Below, one piece after another: positions 8,464-15,990 of a stretch of 64,000 nucleotides of DNA. This DNA comes from Streptomyces sp. NRRL WC-3618 (GTDB lineage Bacteria > Actinomycetota > Actinomycetes > Streptomycetales > Streptomycetaceae), in the NCBI RefSeq assembly GCF_001280005.1, contig NZ_LGDW01000002.1, positions 39,266-103,265 of the forward strand, in the 5' to 3' direction. The notes beneath the pieces were generated by a model, which saw only the letters and a list, made by a program, of their open reading frames with translations, had not been told where the DNA came from and searched no databases. Numbering within the stretch: position 1 is the stretch's first letter; every line of letters starts with the position of its first letter. The position numbers and the translations under genes are program-made.

Positions 8464-9411
8464 CTAACCGGTGGCGCCCGGCCGAAGGGCCTGGACAAGA
8501 TCCTCCGCGCCGTCCGAAGTGACACCTCGGCGGAACCGGGCACCGATCTCGCGGGCGCGCCCTCGGCCCACGGCCGCACACCATTCCCACCACTGGTCCA
8601 GCACGGATGTCTCGAGCCGCTCGGCGGGGACGAGTGCGGGCCAGCCGCAGGCGCGTGCCTGCGCCGTCACCTTCGCGCCGCCCTCGACCGGGTCGACGGC
8701 CAGCGCGGGAACCCCGGCACGCAGGGCGAGCACCATCCCGTGCAGCCGGTCGGTGACGACCAGGTCGAGCCGGGAGAGTATCGACTCCAGCTGGGCGGGT
8801 GTCGCACTCAACCGCCAGTCGCGCACGTCGAGCCGGGTCTCGAGCTCCAGGCGCGCACAGTCCCGGCGGGACAGCCAGCGTGTCACCTCGTCGGCAACCC
8901 GCGCATGCTGCCGACGTGCTCCGTACTCCTGCTGACCGTGGGTGAGGATCACCCCGACCACGGGACAGGCGGGGAGGGCGGGCGCGCCGGCTGCCAGGTC
9001 CGGCATTGGCTCAGTACCGGGAGCGTCCCGCGCCAGCACGCGGTGGAACCCGGTGACGGCGGGGCTGCCGGGGTCGACGACGGAGGTGCCCACGGCGATC
9101 CGCACGCAGTGCGCGAACCGCCGGTGCAGTTCCTCGATCTGCGGACCGTGCAGGGGACCGCAGACGAACACCAGGTGGGAGTAGTCCTCGGGGCGGACCT
9201 GCGCCAAGGACAGGCCCTCCGGCCGGAATTGGGGGCTCCAGGCCACATCGTGGTCCAGCCCCACCCGTCGCAAAGCCTCCTGCACCCGGTTCAGCGCGAG
9301 CACGTCCCCGGCGGTCGCCTCCCCGTCCAGGAAGGCGAACCACCCCGTCAGCAGGATCCGCGGTCGCTCTGCCACAGCGGCCGGGTGCCCTGCCGTCGTA
9401 CGGGCAATCAC
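8464..9411 (-). CDS. Polysaccharide pyruvyl transferase family protein
   Basis: 315 residues with the CsaB/polysaccharide pyruvyltransferase architecture: an N-terminal Rossmann-like half (ILLTGWFAFLDGEATAGD) and a C-terminal half with the signature LDLVVTDRLHGMVLALRAG followed by VPALAVD. Such enzymes transfer pyruvyl or related groups to glycans, or are polymer-modifying relatives. The HGQQEYGARRQHARVADEV segment suits the substrate cleft. The gene points away from the glycosyltransferase across the small gene at 8077. No membrane segment. Confidence 0.8.
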   Translation of the reverse strand: MIARTTAGHPAAVAERPRILLTGWFAFLDGEATAGDVLALNRVQEALRRVGLDHDVAWSPQFRPEGLSLAQVRPEDYSHLVFVCGPLHGPQIEELHRRFAHCVRIAVGTSVVDPGSPAVTGFHRVLARDAPGTEPMPDLAAGAPALPACPVVGVILTHGQQEYGARRQHARVADEVTRWLSRRDCARLELETRLDVRDWRLSATPAQLESILSRLDLVVTDRLHGMVLALRAGVPALAVDPVEGGAKVTAQARACGWPALVPAERLETSVLDQWWEWCAAVGRGRAREIGARFRRGVTSDGAEDLVQALRPGATG

Positions 9412-9675
9412 CGTGACGGAACCAGCCGGGGTAGCTGCTCCCCTGGGCCGCGCAGCGGTACGGCGGCGCCCATCGGCGCCGTACCGGTTTCAGTTGTCAG
9501 GGAGCCCCTGCCCCACGAGTGAGCCGCCACCTCTCACATGGTGACAGGCCGGCCCGATTCCGCCGGGGGCCGCACGGGACGCGGGACGTCAGACCGTGAG
9601 GACGTTGCTCTCCGGAACACTGCTCGTGACCGTGGTCGGCCTTGCGTACGTCATGACGCCGGCACTGATGCACCG
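9412..9675. other. Intergenic region upstream of the pyruvyltransferase-like gene
   Basis: About 260 bases of non-coding appearance between the minus-strand start at 9411 and the plus-strand remnant at 9676. It presumably contains the minus-strand promoter. No operator-like repeat was noticed. Confidence 0.4.
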
Positions 9676-9822
9676 ATGACCCCCGCACCGGAGCAGGGCG
9701 GGGACACCACACGACGCGCACGGCGTGGTGTGCGTCGCTTTCTCCACCACAACAGCCTCGGCCCGTTCTTCCTGACCACGTTCCTGCCCGCCCTCATCGG
9801 ACAGGCCCTTGCAGGACAGTAG
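9676..9822 (+). pseudogene. N-terminal stub of a DUF6766-like membrane protein
   Basis: From the ATG at 9676 the frame reads MTPAPEQGGDTTRRARRG, then RRFLHHNSLGPFFLTTFL, then PALIGQALAGQ and a TAG stop at 9820-9822. A short basic head, 'FL..NSL..FF', one membrane helix and 'GQ..AG' match the first helix of DUF6766-type proteins, which normally continue with further helices. Here translation stops after 48 residues and nothing similar follows, so I call a truncated remnant. A functional single-helix peptide cannot be excluded. Confidence 0.4.
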
Positions 9823-10101
9823 GGCCGCTCGGGCCCCGTGGCGGGGGTCGGATCCCCTGGCAGTCGTGCGGGAGCAATGGGGAGTGTGCCGACACCGGTG
9901 AGGCAGCACTGTGGGGGGCGGGCAGGAGCCACCAGGAATGATTCAAGTGATCACGCGTGAAGCTTGCGCGAGCAGCTTCCTGGACCCCGCCTGTTCTGCG
10001 TTCACGCCGCTCTCTGTTCTCGTGTTCGGACCAGTGGGGCATGTGGCAGCCGCGCGGTCTCCCCGAGGCGTGGCATGGGGCGGGGCGGTTACTCGTCCGT
10101 C
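9823..10101. other. Intergenic region upstream of the SDR gene
   Basis: About 280 bases without a recognised gene. A dyad GAAGCTTGCGCGAGCAGCTTC lies at about 9959-9979. The last 20 bases carry no obvious Shine-Dalgarno for the SDR start. Confidence 0.4.
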
Positions 10102-10914
10102 ATGACTGACACACGGCCACTCGCCCTGATCACCGGTGCGTCCAGCGGAATCGGCCACGAGCTGGCCCGGCAGTTCGCGCTCCACGGTTACGACCTCGTG
10201 GTGAACGCCGAAGACGAGTCGTTGGAGTCCGCCGCCCAAGATCTGCGGAACTTGGGCGTGGAGGTCCAAGCTGTGCGCGCCGATCTCCGGACCAGCGAAG
10301 GACGGTTCCGGCTCCTGGACGCGCTCGACGGCCTGACGGTCGATGTCGCCGCCCTCAATGCCGGGGTGGGCCAAGGCGGAGCCTTCGTGGACACCGACCT
10401 CGCCGACGACCAAGAAGTCATCGACCTCAACGTCACCGCGACCGTGCGGCTGGCCAAGCCGCTGCTTCGAGCCATGGTGGCGCGTGGCGCGGGCCGGCTC
10501 GCCTTCACCTCGTCCGTGGCGTCGATGATGCCGGGGTCCTTCCAGCCCGTTTACAACGCGTCCAAGTCGTTCGTGCAGTCCTTCGCCCAAGCGCTGGCGG
10601 AGGAGGTGAAGGATACCGGCGTGGCCGTCACCTCGGTCATGCCGGGCCCGACGGACACGGACTTTTTCGACCGGGCGGGCATGGCGGACGACACCCGGTT
10701 CGGCACCATGGACAAGGACGATCCCGCGCAGGTGGCCGAGCAGGCGTTCCGAGCGATCGTGGAGGGCGAGAAGAAGGCCGTGACAGGGTCGCTGAAGGCC
10801 AAGGCGCAGGGCTTGGCCGGGAAGGTGCTGCCAGACGGAGTCAAGGCGGCGGCCCACCGACGGCTGGCGGAACCGGGGACTGGTGCTCAAGAGAGTTCCG
10901 GGCGGCAGGAGTGA
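10102..10914 (+). CDS. Short-chain dehydrogenase/reductase
   Basis: 270 residues from the ATG at 10102. The classical SDR features are all present: the cofactor loop TGASSGIG (11-18), NAG in ALNAGVG, Ser138 in FTSSVAS, and the catalytic Tyr151 and Lys155 in YNASK. The C-terminus (about 225-260) is lysine/alanine-rich, helical and basic. Members oxidise or reduce a hydroxyl/keto pair with NAD(P); the substrate is unknown. It sits just upstream of a broken P450 gene on the same strand. Confidence 0.85.
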   Translation: MTDTRPLALITGASSGIGHELARQFALHGYDLVVNAEDESLESAAQDLRNLGVEVQAVRADLRTSEGRFRLLDALDGLTVDVAALNAGVGQGGAFVDTDLADDQEVIDLNVTATVRLAKPLLRAMVARGAGRLAFTSSVASMMPGSFQPVYNASKSFVQSFAQALAEEVKDTGVAVTSVMPGPTDTDFFDRAGMADDTRFGTMDKDDPAQVAEQAFRAIVEGEKKAVTGSLKAKAQGLAGKVLPDGVKAAAHRRLAEPGTGAQESSGRQE

Positions 10915-10985
10915 TGCGGGGGTGACCTGTCGGTGGCTGAACCGCGCCGGTGTCGTGCGGGCCGCCACGGGAACTCCCAGGGGCC

Positions 10986-11702
10986 ATGACTGCCCACCGA
11001 CTGGTTCCCGAGTCTCTGGCCCTGCTGAGCGAGGGCTACGCCTGGCTGCCCGACCTGATGCGCGCCGAGAACGACGCGGCGCTGAACCTCCGCCTTCTTG
11101 GCGTCCCGGCCCTGGCGGTACGGGGCCCGGACGCGGTCCGCTTCTTCTACGACGAGGAGCACGTGCGCCGGCACGGGGCGCTCCCCGGCCCGGTGCTGAG
11201 CACCCTCTTCGGCCACGGCGCGGTCCAGGCAGGAACAGCGGTTCGCCGCCCTCGTCACCGAGGTGAGGTCCGGCACGGCCCAGGTCCCCGCGGGTTCGGT
11301 GCTGGACCGCGTCTGCCGCCACCTCGACGCCGCGGGCACGGAGCTGACGCCCCGGATCGCCGCGGTGGAACTGCTCAACGTCATCCGGCCCACCACCGCG
11401 CTGAGCTGGTTCGTGGCCTTTTCCGCGCACGCCCTGCACCTCTGGCCGGAGCACAAGGAGCGGCTCCGATCGGGCGAGGCTGGATTCGCCACGGCATTCG
11501 CCCACGAGGTCCGCCGGTTCTACCCCTCGCGCCGTTCCTCGGCGGCCAGGCCATCACCGACCTGACCTGGCAGGGCCGCCACGTCCCGGCCGGCGGCCTC
11601 GTCCTGCTGGACGTCTACGGTCAGAACCACGACGAGCGGCTTCCGCCCGCCGTGCCGGTGCCCGTGTGTTTCCTTCGATCGTGCGCGGGGGACCCGACGC
11701 CC
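10986..11702 (+). pseudogene. Frameshifted, truncated CYP152-like cytochrome P450
   Basis: The ATG at 10986 opens MTAHRLVPESLALLSEG, then NLRLLGVPALAVRGPDAVRFF and LSTLFGHGAV, the start of fatty-acid peroxygenase-type P450s. Near 11225 the family sequence jumps frame: QEQRFAALVTEVR, then the I-helix-like LLNVIRPTTALSWFVAF and EVRRFYP. At 11522-11530 it jumps back to LAPFLGGQAITDLTWQG and LLDVYGQNHDERLP. The second jump looks like one lost C in a run after TTCTAC. About 80-100 residues are missing at the first break, and the haem-cysteine loop is absent from the 3' end. The product cannot be a functional P450. Confidence 0.75.
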
Positions 11703-12437
11703 GTGGTGGCATACGGAGCAGAACAGCGGGTGCGCCTGCCGGCGCTGCGGGCGGGCTGGCTGACGCAGACGTTCGTCCACTGGCCGTTCCGGCCCGAGGC
11801 GGTCCAGGCGCTTCTGCCCGGGGGGCTGGTCGTGGACGAGTACGAGGGGGCCGCCTGGGTGGGGTTCACTCCCTTTGTCATGGCGGACGTGCGACCACCT
11901 GGTGTTCCCGCCTCGCTGCCCGGCCTGCCGACGTTCGCGGAGACCAACCTGCGCACGTACGTACGGCACCGTGACGGCCGGGACGGGCTCTGGTTCCTGT
12001 CCATCGAGGTCGCCTTCCCCCCGATGGTGGCGGCCCGTGCCATCGGCGCACCGTACAACCCGGGGACCCTCCGGGTGTCCACGGACGGGGACACCGTCTC
12101 GTACTCCGGTTCCCGATGGATCGGTGACGCCTCCTACCGCCTGGTCGTCCGGCCTGGCGACCCGATCGATCCGACGGAGCGGGATGTGTGGCTGACCTCG
12201 CGCTGGCGGGCGTACACGCGCAGGTTCGGCATGCTCTGGGAGACGCCCGTCGAGCACGAGCCGTGGCCGCTGGCCGACGCCGGCGTCGATGTACTGGAGG
12301 AGACGCTGACCGTCGCGGCGGGCCTGCGGGAAGCCCCCCTCGGTGAGCCGCTGGTGCACTTCTCGGAAGGAGTCAGGCATGTACGGCTCGGGCCCTCCAG
12401 GCCATGCGGCCCGGAGCGCGTCTCCCAGCTCTCCTGA
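11703..12437 (+). CDS. DUF2071 family protein
   Basis: The frame runs on from the P450 remnant, but homology to DUF2071 begins at RVRLPALRAGWLTQ. I take the GTG at 11703 (or 11706) as the start, about 244 residues. Typical segments are FVHWPFRPEAVQALLPGGL, AAWVGFTPF, NLRTYVR (which precedes a short polar loop and LWFLSIEV), and near the end WETPVEHEPWPL and LVHFSEGV. The family (COG3361, YqjF-like) is widespread, with no settled function. The gene overlaps the next by about 59 bases, which points to translational coupling. Confidence 0.7.
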   Translation: MVAYGAEQRVRLPALRAGWLTQTFVHWPFRPEAVQALLPGGLVVDEYEGAAWVGFTPFVMADVRPPGVPASLPGLPTFAETNLRTYVRHRDGRDGLWFLSIEVAFPPMVAARAIGAPYNPGTLRVSTDGDTVSYSGSRWIGDASYRLVVRPGDPIDPTERDVWLTSRWRAYTRRFGMLWETPVEHEPWPLADAGVDVLEETLTVAAGLREAPLGEPLVHFSEGVRHVRLGPSRPCGPERVSQLS

Positions 12438-13533
12438 CTCCCCTCGCCCGAATTCTGGCGCCGTCACGCGACGCCCTCGCGTGCGCTTCGACGGCTGGAT
12501 CGCGGGCATGGGCACCTCCTCCGGCACACGGATCGTGCTCGGACACTGGCAACGGTCGCCCTTCGGAGCGTTCTGCGACGTGATGCTGGAGCGGGCCGAC
12601 GGGGCCAGGTTGCTGCTGGCCCCCACGTGCGAGACAGCGGACTTCATCAGCGGCACCTACGTCTTCGACACGGTCCGTGTCGTCCCGGTCGAGGTGAGCG
12701 TCACGCACGACGCCTGGACCGTCACCGCCGGGCCACTCGACCTGCGTTTCACCACCGGTCGGCGTGGGCTTCTGGGCTTCGCGCTGAGGGCCGTGCCCGG
12801 CGCGCTCGCCCGCAGTCCGGCATGGAGCGCGCTGACGGACCGGCCCGCCCGTCTGCTGCTGCCCGGCGTGCGCACCCGCGGCAGCGCCGGACGGGGCCGC
12901 CGGGAGTGGTACGGCGCCCGGGACCTGCTGCCGATCCGTGCCGTCTCGGCCGTCTACGGAGGCGCGGACCTCGGGGCGATGGCACCGGTCGAGCCGCCCG
13001 TGCGCTTCGGGTTCGGTTCGGCGCCGAGGAACCCCTCCGTCACCCGGGTCACGACGACGGTCGAACTCGGCCCGGATGAGGGCGCCTGGGCAGGGGTACC
13101 CGGCCGGAACCTACGAAAGGGATGTCCCTTGAGCAGAATCGGAGTGCGAGGGCCTGCCCACACGCTCGCGGTCGCGCACGGTGCCTTCAACATCGTGGGC
13201 GGACTGTGGCCCCTGTTGCACCTGCGCAGCTTCGAGTGGGTCTTCGGCCCGAAGACCGACGTGTGGCTGCAGATGACGACGGGTGGACTGCTTGCCTCTG
13301 CCGGCGTCGCCCAGCTCGCTGCGGCCGGGGACGCGCAGGGCCCCGCCCACGCCCGTCGCATCGGTCTGGGCACCGCCGTGACGCTGCTGGCCGTCGACCT
13401 GGTCTACGTACCCAAGCGGCGGATCCGGCCGACGTACCTCCTCGATGCCGCGATGCAGACCGGATGGACCGCCGCCTGGCTGCGTTCGTCCTTCGCGCGG
13501 AGTACGGGGGACGTCAGGAGCAGCCGACGGTGA
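12379..13533 (+). CDS. Apparent fusion: hypothetical protein plus four-helix membrane protein
   Basis: The ATG at 12379 follows AAGGAG (12367-12372) and overlaps the DUF2071 gene. The 384-residue frame has two parts. Residues 1-245 are soluble and beta-rich (VRFDGWIAGMGTSSGTRIVL, ETADFISGTYVFDTVRVVPV). Residues 251-384 read as a small membrane protein with helices around HTLAVAHGAFNIVGGLWPLL, the MTTGGLLASAGVAQL region, GTAVTLLAVDLVYVP and the last 25 residues. At the junction another frame gives a natural ending, AGYPAGTYERDVP-stop at 13132, whose TGA overlaps a TTG start for the membrane protein (13130). One extra G in the run near 13095 probably fused two coupled genes. Function of neither part recognised. 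Confidence 0.55.
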   Translation: MYGSGPPGHAARSASPSSPDSPRPNSGAVTRRPRVRFDGWIAGMGTSSGTRIVLGHWQRSPFGAFCDVMLERADGARLLLAPTCETADFISGTYVFDTVRVVPVEVSVTHDAWTVTAGPLDLRFTTGRRGLLGFALRAVPGALARSPAWSALTDRPARLLLPGVRTRGSAGRGRREWYGARDLLPIRAVSAVYGGADLGAMAPVEPPVRFGFGSAPRNPSVTRVTTTVELGPDEGAWAGVPGRNLRKGCPLSRIGVRGPAHTLAVAHGAFNIVGGLWPLLHLRSFEWVFGPKTDVWLQMTTGGLLASAGVAQLAAAGDAQGPAHARRIGLGTAVTLLAVDLVYVPKRRIRPTYLLDAAMQTGWTAAWLRSSFARSTGDVRSSRR

Positions 13534-14009
13534 ACGAGCGGCTCCCGTTCTCACCGCCCGGACGGCGACAACACCCATCGAAGCGCTGTGCACCGTGGTC
13601 CCGCCGCTGATCGTCTCGGCGTTGTTCTCGTTCACCGCCCGTGCGAGGCGAAGCCGCTCGCCCTGGCGAAGGAGTCGCGCACACATCATCAGCGTGGTCG
13701 GCTTTCAGATGATGCCTGATGCCTGATGCCTGATGCCTGATGCCTGATGCCTGATGCCTGATGCCTGATGCCTGACGGAGCCACGCGCCGAGAGGGGACC
13801 GCCCTTCGCGCCGCCCGCTTGCTGCCCCGGCCGGCTCTCCCCGAGTCGACCGGGTCGTTCTCAGGTGCCGTTCGTGGCTTGCCCGCGGCGACACAGGGCA
13901 CCTGACATGCGCGGATCGGCGTCCGCCGAGGGGACAGGGCCTCGCGAGTCGGCGGTGGCCGTCCGCTCGGACGACACAGGGAGACACGTGACAGTGGGCA
14001 CCGGGGTAC
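13534..14009. other. Intergenic region with tandem repeat
   Basis: About 475 bases with no convincing gene. A short minus-strand frame (ARAVNENNAETISGG near 13590-13650) has protein-like composition but no context. The middle holds the 7-bp tandem array at 13710-13772. Bases 13780-14009 show no recognised feature except the upstream region of the GAF gene. Confidence 0.4.
13710..13772. repeat. Nine tandem copies of a 7-bp unit (TGATGCC)
   Basis: Counted directly: nine perfect consecutive TGATGCC units, followed by a partial TGA. No spacers, so this is a microsatellite-type array rather than a CRISPR. The unit length is not divisible by three, and the array lies outside recognised genes. Confidence 0.95.
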
Positions 14010-14882
14010 ATGCGTCAGCGCGGAGGGCCGGATGACGGCCGAGGCGATGAAACGGCGCGGCTGGTCGCGGAAACCGCGGTGGGTACCCCCGGCGAGGAGG
14101 TTCCCCGGCGGGTGTGCGCGGCGGTGTGCGAGGGGCTCGGCGTGGACGGCGCCACCTTGTCGTTGCTCACCGACACTCCCTCCCGGCAGCTGCTCACCGC
14201 GTCGGACGCCGCCCTGCTGCTGGAGGAGATCCAGTTCACGGTGCTTGAGGGGCCCTGCATCAGTGCCGCGCAGACCGGCGAGCCCGTGGCCGTGGACGAC
14301 CTGCGGCACGAACTGACGCCCTGGCCGCTTTTCGGGGCGATGGCGTGCGAGAAGCTGCCGGGGGTGGGCTCGGTGTACGCGCTCCCCTTGTTCTTCGGCG
14401 ACTACGTCCTCGGGTCGGTCGACCTGCTGGCGACGCGGCCCCGCGCTCTCGGTGAGGACGCCCTGGAGCAGGCTTCCCACGTGGCCGACGCGGTGACCGC
14501 GGCGCTCATGCCCACCCGCGAGATGCTGCTCACGGGGAACGACGCCCCGGCGTGGGAGCCGGAACGCTCATACGCCGCGCTCCCCACCTGGAACTGCTCC
14601 GCGACCCCGAGCTCTCCGTCGTCCTCCTCCACCGCACCGGCTGGACGACCCAGGACTACCAGGCATGGTCGCAGCGGCTGCTCGCCGGCCGGACCGGCTT
14701 CGTCGCCCCCCGATGGGAAGGCCGGACCGTCGGACGGCTCGCCTTCCTGCATCCGGCCACCTCGCTCGACATGGTCCGGGAGATCCTCGACACCGTGGCA
14801 TGAGCAGCCGAACGGCAGCCCGGCCTCCCCTCGTCCGCCCGCTGGCGAGAGACCGCGAGGCCACCTAGCCTCTCCTGCATGA
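14010..14882 (+). CDS. GAF-domain regulator with a foreign, off-frame 3' end
   Basis: Residues about 20-170 form a GAF sensor domain (GTPGEEVPRRVCAAVCEGLG, TLSLLTDTPSRQLLTASD, VLEGPCISAAQTGEP, VYALPLFFGDYVLGSVDL, ending ALMPTREMLL and DAPAWEPE). Related Streptomyces proteins continue with an ANTAR RNA-binding helix bundle. Here, after residue about 190, the frame degenerates into serine/proline/arginine-rich sequence because it runs out of frame over a decarboxylase fragment (14572-14803). The gene has therefore lost its own C-terminus. The ligand of the GAF domain is unknown, and the protein may be non-functional. Confidence 0.6.
   Translation: MRQRGGPDDGRGDETARLVAETAVGTPGEEVPRRVCAAVCEGLGVDGATLSLLTDTPSRQLLTASDAALLLEEIQFTVLEGPCISAAQTGEPVAVDDLRHELTPWPLFGAMACEKLPGVGSVYALPLFFGDYVLGSVDLLATRPRALGEDALEQASHVADAVTAALMPTREMLLTGNDAPAWEPERSYAALPTWNCSATPSSPSSSSTAPAGRPRTTRHGRSGCSPAGPASSPPDGKAGPSDGSPSCIRPPRSTWSGRSSTPWHEQPNGSPASPRPPAGERPRGHLASPA
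14572..14803 (+). pseudogene. C-terminal remnant of a PLP-dependent (group II) decarboxylase
   Basis: In the frame ending at 14803 the sequence reads RRAPHLELLRDPELSVVLLH, then RTGWTTQDYQAWSQRLLAG, FVAPRWEGRTVGRLAFLHP and a terminal SLDMVREILDTVA. This is the last 75 or so residues of pyridoxal-phosphate decarboxylases of the glutamate/DOPA type. No PLP-lysine region or start precedes it. It begins abruptly where the GAF gene loses its own sequence, so it marks a recombination junction. Confidence 0.65.
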
Positions 14883-15310
14883 GGCCGAGGCGGGCACGGG
14901 TCGAGGACGTGCACGAACTGGCGTTGGCGATGCCGCACGTCACGGTGGAGCACGGGGTGCACGGGAAACCGGTCTACCAGGTCGGCCGCAAGTCCTTTGT
15001 GTTCTTCCGAACTCCCCGGCCGGACGCGGTCGATCCGCAGACCGGTGAGCGCTACCCGGACGTCATCATGTTCTGGGTGCCGTCCGAGGGGGACAAGGCA
15101 GCGCTGGTCCAGGATCCCGGCTCCCCGTTCTTCACCACGCCGCATTTCGACGGGCACCCGTCGGTGTTGCTGCGGGCGAGCCGGATCGGCGAACTCACCC
15201 ACCAGGAGCTCAAAGAGCTCATCGAGGACGCCTGGCTGTCGCGGGCCTCGCCCCGGCGGCGGGCCGCCTGGCTCGCGGCCATGGGAGATCCTCCGACCGG
15301 GCGACGCTGA
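14879..15310 (+). CDS. MmcQ/YjbR family protein
   Basis: 143 residues from an ATG at 14879. It shows the compact MmcQ/YjbR fold: an N-terminal helix (VEDVHELALAMPHVTVEHG), the KPVYQVGRKSFVFFR strand pair, then DVIMFWVPSEGDKAALVQD, FFTTPHFDGHPSVLLR and a closing helix (HQELKELIEDAWL). The fold is called a double-wing DNA-binding domain, but most members have no proven role. The gene seems intact and free-standing within a decayed area. Confidence 0.8.
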   Translation: MRPRRARVEDVHELALAMPHVTVEHGVHGKPVYQVGRKSFVFFRTPRPDAVDPQTGERYPDVIMFWVPSEGDKAALVQDPGSPFFTTPHFDGHPSVLLRASRIGELTHQELKELIEDAWLSRASPRRRAAWLAAMGDPPTGRR

Positions 15311-15329
15311 CCAGCGCTTTGGCGTCTGC

Positions 15330-15553
15330 GACCGCCGCACGGGTCCAGAAGTCGCACGGGTGCCGGATCGCGAAGTCGGTCGAGACGTGAGTGCTGCCCG
15401 GAGCCAGGGTCAGGGCGGTGTACGGGGCACCGACAGGGGGCCACGGAGTCTGCCCCGGGACATTCGAGTCCCGGTGCGGTCGAACGCCGCCCAGCGGCGC
15501 TTCATGTCGTCGCCGAGCATGGGCTGTTCCGGGGTGAGGGGGCGGTCCCCCAT
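15330..15553 (-). pseudogene. C-terminal remnant of a type B carboxylesterase
   Basis: On the minus strand, LTPEQPMLGDDMKRRWAAFD and, one frame away, NVPGQTPWPPVGAPYTALTL, then HVSTDFAIRHPCDFW match the end of carboxylesterase/lipase type B proteins (pattern 'LGD.M...W..FA.TGDPN.PG...WP...LSL..G......F...HHC.FW'). A frameshift lies near 15465 between the two blocks. The catalytic serine, glutamate and histidine regions upstream are absent. Confidence 0.55.
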
Positions 15554-15990
15554 GGTGAAGTCGTGCGCCTCTGACGAGCACAGAACTGCTCGGTGATGTC
15601 AGCTGCCGCCTGAGACAGGGCGCACACTCGGCATGAACGTTCCGCAGGGGCGCAGGCACCTCGGCGTGACCCCGCGTCTGCGGTCGTTCGTGCCCGTGCC
15701 ATGGTCGACGACGAAGGAAGCCAGTACGGCGGCGCACACGGATGTGCGTCATTGCCGGTCACGAGTGGGCGGGGATTCGACTCATTCTCAGCCTGCTCCG
15801 GCCAGTTTGGGCATTGGTTCGGGCGAAGCCATCCGGCTGTGGTCGGGACGTGCCGTTGCGCCGAGACCGATGGGAGGGTTGCGCGATGCGGTCCCGTACG
15901 GGGGTCTGACTCTTGAGATCTTTGACCGAAGTGTCCAGTCACAGGCATGTCGACCGTCGTTGCGGGATGCTTTCCGCTGTCACCGAGCCA
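15554..15990. other. Non-coding stretch before the IS110 element
   Basis: About 440 bases. Codon statistics vary, frames are short and nothing is recognised. GC content looks a little lower than in the flanking genes. It is probably decayed sequence between the esterase tail and the insertion element. Confidence 0.4.

Noticed and set aside
8464..9411. Complete exopolysaccharide cluster
   Set aside because: Only one intact glycosyltransferase, one half gene and one pyruvyltransferase-like gene are present; no polymerase, flippase or nucleotide-sugar genes were found.
10102..13533. Natural-product biosynthetic cluster (SDR, P450, DUF2071, membrane protein)
   Set aside because: The P450 is inactive, no core synthase is present, and the neighbouring functions do not form a pathway.
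13710..13772. CRISPR array
   Set aside because: The repeat is a spacerless heptamer array, as is the one at 47394-47477; no cas gene is present.
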